Source: Lineus longissimus (taxonomy: Eukaryota > Nemertea > Pilidiophora > Heteronemertea > Lineidae). Taken from it: a stretch of 64,000 bases of DNA. The stretch covers positions 932,501 through 996,500 of the forward strand of contig NC_088313.1 of NCBI RefSeq assembly GCF_910592395.1, read 5' to 3'. This document shows positions 58,961 to 64,000 of this stretch, piece after piece (position 1 is the stretch's first letter; every line of letters begins with the position of its first letter). Under the pieces are notes generated by a model, which worked only from the letters and a program-made list of their open reading frames with translations, made no database searches and was not told where the DNA came from. A program made the position numbers and the translations under genes.

Positions 58961-59907
58961 TCAGAATGGACTATAATAGCACGAACTACTTCTGGCGCTT
59001 AAAACTTTTCGCGCCTTCCGAATGCACCCAGTTTGGACTTTACGGAAACCAAGTTCCTCTGGCCAGAATGATATGAAAAACACCATACTGAAAGCAAATC
59101 AACTCAATGGTGTCATGATGTACAGTAGAGTGCGTTGACAATGCATGGATCCGCACAAAGGTGATCGCTGCCCGGAGGACTCACTCGGGTCCAGTCGGGA
59201 TTAAAAACGGAAAATATTGAAAATTCTGTCAGATTTTGAATTTCCCGTTTTATATGCAATTTGTTGATGGAAACTACTACTGTAGTATGGTAGGTTACTG
59301 CGCAGTTAGCGGCTTGGTAAAAATGCACTCTTCGCGATAACTCCATTGATCCCTTAAAAGATTCAAAAATCGGGGGGAGGGGATCGGGGACTTAAATCGT
59401 CGATGAAATATATATACTGACAAACTTTGTATTTCTTCGTAAGGCATGCGCGCGAAACCTGGGTAATAACGGACATCTATGGCATGATCTCGCACTCTCG
59501 CTGTGCTCCAACATATCAACAGCGTTCTTGAAAAGCATTCCATTATAGAGTGATAGGACATTCCTTGGAAGCATTCGCCGCCTACTAATCACCTCATTAA
59601 TTACCCTGCCTAATTATTGTCTCTGCCTCAGTCTCATTTCTTGCCGCTTACGAAATTCCACAACTTGTTTCCGGTACATAAAGGGGTAGGCCGTTCGTAA
59701 CTAATGATGGTTCATGGAAATAGAAACGCAGTTCTTCACAGTGCCTTATAGCGCAGTTACTATACGAATTTGCTGAAACTAGGTATTCATAGTATTTGTA
59801 AATCAGTCCACACAGCAGCAATACTAAAATCTACGTATTTACACAATTGGACATTTCTACAACTTTCATTTTTAGCGAACTCGGGATTGATATGCAAACG
59901 TTGTCCT
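58961..59907. other. Intergenic, no gene recognised
   Basis: 59047-59090 (CTCTGGCCAGAATGATATGA, AAAACACCATA) is a solo right end of the 56367 MITE family. Minus-strand frames at 59113-59592 carry no domain. Confidence 0.45.
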
Positions 59908-60034
59908 TAATGGAGAGGAGTCCTGATAAGAGAGGTCAAACTAAATGGAAACAACCAAAATGGGACCAAAGCTAGTGTCCTTAATTGAGATGGTGTCCTT
60001 GATAGAGAGGTGTCCGCTAAGGGAGGTTCCACTG
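59908..60034. mobile_element. Tigger/pogo-like end with internal short repeats
   Basis: Repeated TGTCCTTAAT/TGTCCTTGAT followed by AGAGAGGTGTCC and the terminal GGAGGTTCCACTGTA form a right end of a CAGTGGAACC-type element. The left end is not visible. Confidence 0.5.
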
Positions 60035-60863
60035 TATATTCATTGATCACTGACACGACACAGACCTACATATTACAATGAGTATAGAAATAAAAAGGAA
60101 TGCATTGTCGTTTTGACAAAAGGAATTTATTGTCAATGAAGTGATTATGAAAAGCATATTATTCATATCGGGACGTCAAGCCGGGTTCCGTTATACATGT
60201 ACTTGAATAGTACAGGCACAATAAGGGCTTATTGTCATGTTTGTTGCTCGAGTTTGAATATCCCCTGGCCTTTCAAAGACGGGGACAGACTTAATGCTCT
60301 TAAAGGAGGTCCATTCAAGATAAGCCTACGGTTTTTCACAGGCATAGTCATTTAAAGGCCTGCGCCGTTTGTAAGAAATTAAAATTTGAAAATTGAAATA
60401 GAAATTTAGAAATTACATGTATGTTAATACACATTAGATATAAATTTTAACATTGTTGTTGTTTACACGGATTGGTACATACTCTTTATGTCTAGTGTTG
60501 ACATTCTTGGTAGAGTATAGCGTCACGTGTGAACAGACTGATGAAGACGTGCAGGTACGGCAGAGGCCTTTAATGTTAATCACTTCACAACGGGCCAAGA
60601 ATCATATATGTCGTACAAGTTTAAGCGGTATATATACAGGCTTTATACAGCCGAATGTTTGTGTATCCAAGTCTTTGAGATCGGACACTATTTGGATAAG
60701 AGATTTTCAAATAAACTTAGTATTTATGGTGCAGGCTGATAAATAAGGAATATATTCGCTTCAGTGGAGTTATCATTTGCCGATATTTCGGGAGAGCCGT
60801 GTAAATATCATAAAATATGAGATTTTGATCTAGTTTTTGGGAAAGGTGTGGATTTTCATCACA
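60035..60863. other. Intergenic, no gene accepted
   Basis: A plus-strand frame at 60453-60746 has a hydrophobic stretch (SLCLVLTFLVEY), but it lacks any ATG before it, so I do not call a secreted protein. Confidence 0.4.
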
Positions 60864-62901
60864 AAATGTCGCGGCGAGTGAAGGTATGTATGTTCGATAT
60901 GGAGATCATTGTTGCATGATGTGGCTCTATGCTGCATTCAATGATAATCAATTTTATGATGGCAATAATTATAAAAGGTTCTCACGCATTATTTCGAAGT
61001 AGAAAACCCATGTAAGATTATAAGCTTATGGTATTAAAGACAGTAAAATGCTCAGCGCTATTGTTATCATAACCCTCCCAAATGTTTTGACAGTTAGGCT
61101 AACCTTTTAATTCGTAGGAACAAATTCTTGCAATAACATTGCTACGGGCGTGAAGTCAATTTAGGCTGTAGGTGTTTTATTCGGCTTCGGTTAGTTTGTT
61201 ATTGAGCGATATGGAGGATTGGTGAGACTTGGAGTGTGAGAATTCTCTGGAATAGAATATGGATCATTCTACTCATGCGGGGGTGCATCCGCTGCACCAT
61301 AATCATGCTGACGTGCACCACCGGTTACATGCTGACACGCACCACCATCATGCTGAGGTTAGGATTAACACAACACTTCTTTTGGATTACATAAGGTTCA
61401 CGCTTTCACTTTTAATATGTCCCTTTAGGAACGAACAATTCATTTCCAAAGAGTGGGATACATAGGATTCTCGAGTAACCTTTCACCCACGTATCGTGTC
61501 ATGTCATGCTTTCAGTCTTAAAGCTATATTAGGCTGGGCTAACATAGAGTTCACGCCGCCACATGTAACGTATCCCTTTAGGAACAAACAAGTCATTTAC
61601 AAAGAGCGGCCTACATAGGATTCTCGATGTCACCTTTCACCCAGAAGTCGCGTTATGTCATGCTTTCAAACCACAGTCTCTTTTGGGCAGGGCTTACATA
61701 GAGTTGATGTTGTCATTTGTAACGTCCAATTCAAAGACCGAACAAGTCATTTCCAAAGAGCGGGCTACAAAGGATTCTCGATAACACCTTTTACCCACAT
61801 ATCATGTCATGTTTTCAAGCATACGTCTACTTTAGACTTGGCTTACACAGTGTTCACGCTGTCACTTGTAACGTGTTCCTTCAAAAAAGGAACAAGTCAT
61901 TTAAAAGTGGGCTACATACGATTCTCGATGTCATTTTTCGTCCGCGTGTATGCCATGTTTTGATCCTACTTCTTTACTTTTAAATCTATTAACGAAGTTA
62001 CATGTGACAATTGACGACGTGACAGATATCTGAACCTGGCCTTGTGTGAAACTTATTTTCACGACGCTTGTTCATTGGTCGTCCTCGGGTGGATGTTTAC
62101 TAACTTCGTGACATCGTCACAACAATAGAGAGGTTCAGATTTTGATCTGAGAACGAGAACAAGGTGATCTGTTTCTCCGGTTGACGTCAACAAGTTAAGT
62201 TGATTACGTTATATCATTGTTTCAAGGCACTCCAGACATAAAGACGCTCTATTTCATTGCATTACTGACAACAAGCAACGCGATGGCCATCTTGTAAATG
62301 TCACCTCCTTCTCTTTCGCGGATCAAAATGCGCGCAACTAATTGGCAAAAAGAAATTTATCGTTATAAGCAGTGCACTGTCCTCTTTCCTTGAACTACAT
62401 TACATCATGCAGCCGCTGGACAATTTACAAATAGGTAGCTGTTAAAAATACAAAAATGTTCCGATGTGAAAAAGCGGCTTATGGCCCACAAAGCTGGACT
62501 TTGATCTCGAGAATGTACTTAATTAATGAGATGGGTGTCTTTCAGTTCGATATATAGCGCCCGTAACTCTCTTGATCTCCGATCAAATCTAGTCGCATTA
62601 TTTCTGCGATGGAAACGCGGCGGTTTTTTGGTAGTTCATACCATAAGTTAAGTTCGAAGTGCCCGATATAATATAGCATAATCTGCCTTCCTTGCAGTGA
62701 GCAAACGACGGGTCAACTGACAACATTGTCAACAAGAGCAGACAGTGTCGCCCCCATCAGAAAAACCGTGAATTATTTGTACCGTATATATGTCCTCTTC
62801 GTACAGACCTGATAGCTGGCGACACTGTGTCTATATTCGCTTTTTCATCAGCTGAAATTCCTCTATGTTTTCTTTCGTTTCAGCGCAAGCAAACAAAAGT
62901 T
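60864..62901 (+). CDS. Candidate 5' exons of a gene starting MSRR (partial)
   Basis: Exon 1 would be 60864-60881 or so (ATG TCG CGG CGA GTG AAG, then GTATGT). Exon 2 is a 21-base micro-exon near 62881-62901, bounded by TCTTTCGTTTCAG and GTGAGTG, encoding RKQTKVQ. Both end in phase 0. MSRR followed by RKQ recalls the MSRRKQ N-terminus used by SALL, FOG, BCL11 and ZNF423-type zinc-finger repressors to bind NuRD, but it is not identical and exon 1 is only six codons. The next in-phase acceptor is at 63858. This is a hypothesis from splice signals; I see no zinc finger in the window. Confidence 0.3.
61259..61357 (+). CDS. Candidate histidine-rich first exon
   Basis: ATG 61259 opens 33 codons, 13 of them histidine (starting MDHSTHAGVHPLHHNH), before a possible donor GAG|GTTAGG. 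Such His-rich N-termini occur in metal-binding proteins, for example CTR1-type copper transporters. There is no downstream exon I can recognise and the MITE array begins about 20 bases later, so the frame may be fortuitous. Confidence 0.22.
61380..62045 (+). repeat. Tandem array of about four F2-related MITE units
   Basis: Four diverged units of about 150 bp each repeat CATTTCCAAAGAGCGGGCTA (variants at 61440, 61596, 61750, 61900), CATAGGATTCTCGATGTCAC and TGTCATGTTTTCA, ending GACAATTGACGACGTGAC. The units match the core of family F2 at 43946, here arranged head to tail. Confidence 0.8.
62046..62880. other. Intergenic or intron, no feature recognised
   Basis: No domain-bearing frame. If the MSRR gene model holds, this is intron 1. 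Confidence 0.35.
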
Positions 62902-63627
62902 CAGGTGAGTGTTTTATCTGCAAAGTATTCGAGTGGTCGGGGTGGACTAACCAATAAAATGCTTTGAAAACATTCCCATCTTGCTGATAGATTGGCTAGT
63001 AACTCAGAGTGTCAGCCATGGGTACTTAGCCATCCTGAATGTGAACCCCTCTTAAACGTCACGTAGTCGGGGTATGTCTGGATAAGATGCAAAAACCTTA
63101 GAGGTCAAGATGTGGGTATATCGCCCGCGACAGCTAAAAAGGCCTCATGACCCTGATTATCCCGTTGGTCCTTTAATTAAGCGAATTTTCAAAAGGGGAG
63201 GGGATAGGCCTACAGTGAAGTTTAAAAAAGGTGGGGATCCAAATTCAAAATTTGGCTTTCTCGGTCTTCTAGTAGCTCCAGTGTACCTATTATCAGCTGT
63301 ATTGACCATTATTTCGCCCGCAAATGACTTCGGGTAGGGGGGAGGGGAGGGAGAGTTGTTGTCTATCCCCATGCATGTAAGTAAGTGACCGAGATGAGAA
63401 GTTCGGCGAATTGATGTCTACCTCACTCTGAGTACTGTTTGAGACGGCCCTGCTAATAATTGGAGCCGCCCAACAACTTTGAATTTCCCGCCAAACCTTT
63501 CTAGACTCTTTCACCAGTCTCCTCCATTCACTCATTACAGAGACAGGTACTTGACGGCAATTCACTCGTCATGATCTCGATTTGGGGGCGTAAGCTTCCG
63601 GTGACCGGTCATGTGTTTATCTGTAGG

Positions 63628-63782
63628 GTGGGTAACCTCGATCCAAGTGAATAATCTGCAGTACCAAGGCGGTCGGTATATTAACAGTTCATCCAGTGTA
63701 TGCACTGAAATGCATGGCTCGCCTCGGGTAAATCAACGAGGCTCCTCCGCTGTGCGGCGGATATAGGGTCGAGGTTACCTGG
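63628..63782. mobile_element. 155-bp MITE-like inverted repeat
   Basis: GGTAACCTCGA near the left end and TCGAGGTTACC at the right are perfectly inverted. The short interior has local palindromes (CCTCCGCTGTGCGGCGG). No coding capacity. Confidence 0.5.
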
Positions 63783-63858
63783 ACTAAACTTTTCCCGCCA
63801 CCCGGCGTTAGTTTTTCAAATTATTCAAAGGCGGCGCTTCAGGACTCTCCTCTTTCAG

Positions 63859-64000
63859 GAGAATCGTAAAAACATAGCAACCTGCTGCGTCAAAATGGCG
63901 ACCAAAAGTTCCAGATCGAGAAAAATTTCCCAAATAAATCAAACTGGCCTGTCACAAACTGATAGATCAGCGTCAAGTTCAAACCTAAAAAGCCCTAAGT
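63859..64000 (+). CDS. 5' part of a coding exon running off the window
   Basis: ATG 63895 in the good context GTCAAAATGGCG opens a Ser/Arg/Lys-rich frame (MATKSSRSRKISQINQ onward) still open after 35 codons at the window end. The same frame is also open back to GAG at 63859, directly after TCCTCTTTCAG, a consensus acceptor, in phase 0. So it is either a first coding exon with a spliced leader segment, or an internal exon continuing the candidate at 60864. Low-complexity basic N-terminus, no domain yet. Confidence 0.5.

Noticed and set aside
60453-60746. 97-codon frame with a signal-like hydrophobic stretch
   Set aside because: No ATG precedes the hydrophobic segment in frame; TAA lies 10 bases upstream of the TTG start.
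1-64000. CRISPR arrays, prokaryotic operons, insertion sequences
   Set aside because: Spliced genes, signal peptides, MITEs and poly(A) signals show animal nuclear DNA. The 77-bp array has no variable spacers.

Overview
The window looks like nuclear DNA of an invertebrate animal. The recognisable genes are split by GT-AG introns, intergenic space is long and AT-rich, and much of it is small non-autonomous DNA transposons (MITEs, fold-back elements), tRNA-derived SINE-like copies and microsatellites. Gene content (STELLO/DUF288-type glycosyltransferases, a secreted one-domain angiotensin-converting enzyme, a PGAP4 homologue) fits a non-vertebrate metazoan, perhaps a marine spiralian or invertebrate deuterostome. 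I cannot name the species. Some ORFs in this window begin at TTG or GTG rather than ATG; I re-chose starts and built exon models by eye from splice sites and codon phase.

Layout. 1-1651: nothing recognised. 1652-11584: a direct tandem duplication, each unit carrying a complete two-exon minus-strand gene for a 744-residue type II membrane glycosyltransferase of the STELLO/DUF288 type. In the second unit the only intron contains 15 near-identical 77-bp repeats (9503-10657), where the first unit has one copy. A 954-bp almost fully palindromic fold-back element (11588-12541, TAA target duplication) sits at the next unit boundary, followed by an internally deleted third copy (to 13112). 13-23 kb: repeats, several MITEs, and one 3' exon of an unrecognised gene (18830-19882). 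23785-25005: intronless coding region for PGAP4. 27622-33618: an 11-exon minus-strand ACE whose exon phases close exactly to 617 codons. 34-55 kb: MITE-rich DNA with isolated candidate exons (a possible first exon at 34740, a signal-peptide exon at 39638, an F-box-like N-terminus at 40656 cut by a MITE). 55950-58140: a compact minus-strand gene for a 72-residue secreted peptide with TATA-like box, splice sites and poly(A) signal. 60-64 kb: a tandem array of one MITE family and a candidate plus-strand gene start (exons at 60864 and 62881; an open frame runs off the window at 64000).

Functionally, the STELLO-like pair and PGAP4 are both Golgi-type glycosyltransferases, while ACE and the 72-residue peptide are secreted. 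The genes are not otherwise linked in a pathway I can see. The most interesting items are the tandem STELLO-like pair with its homogenised intronic array, the compact secreted-peptide gene, and the fold-back element whose empty site is preserved at the neighbouring unit boundary.
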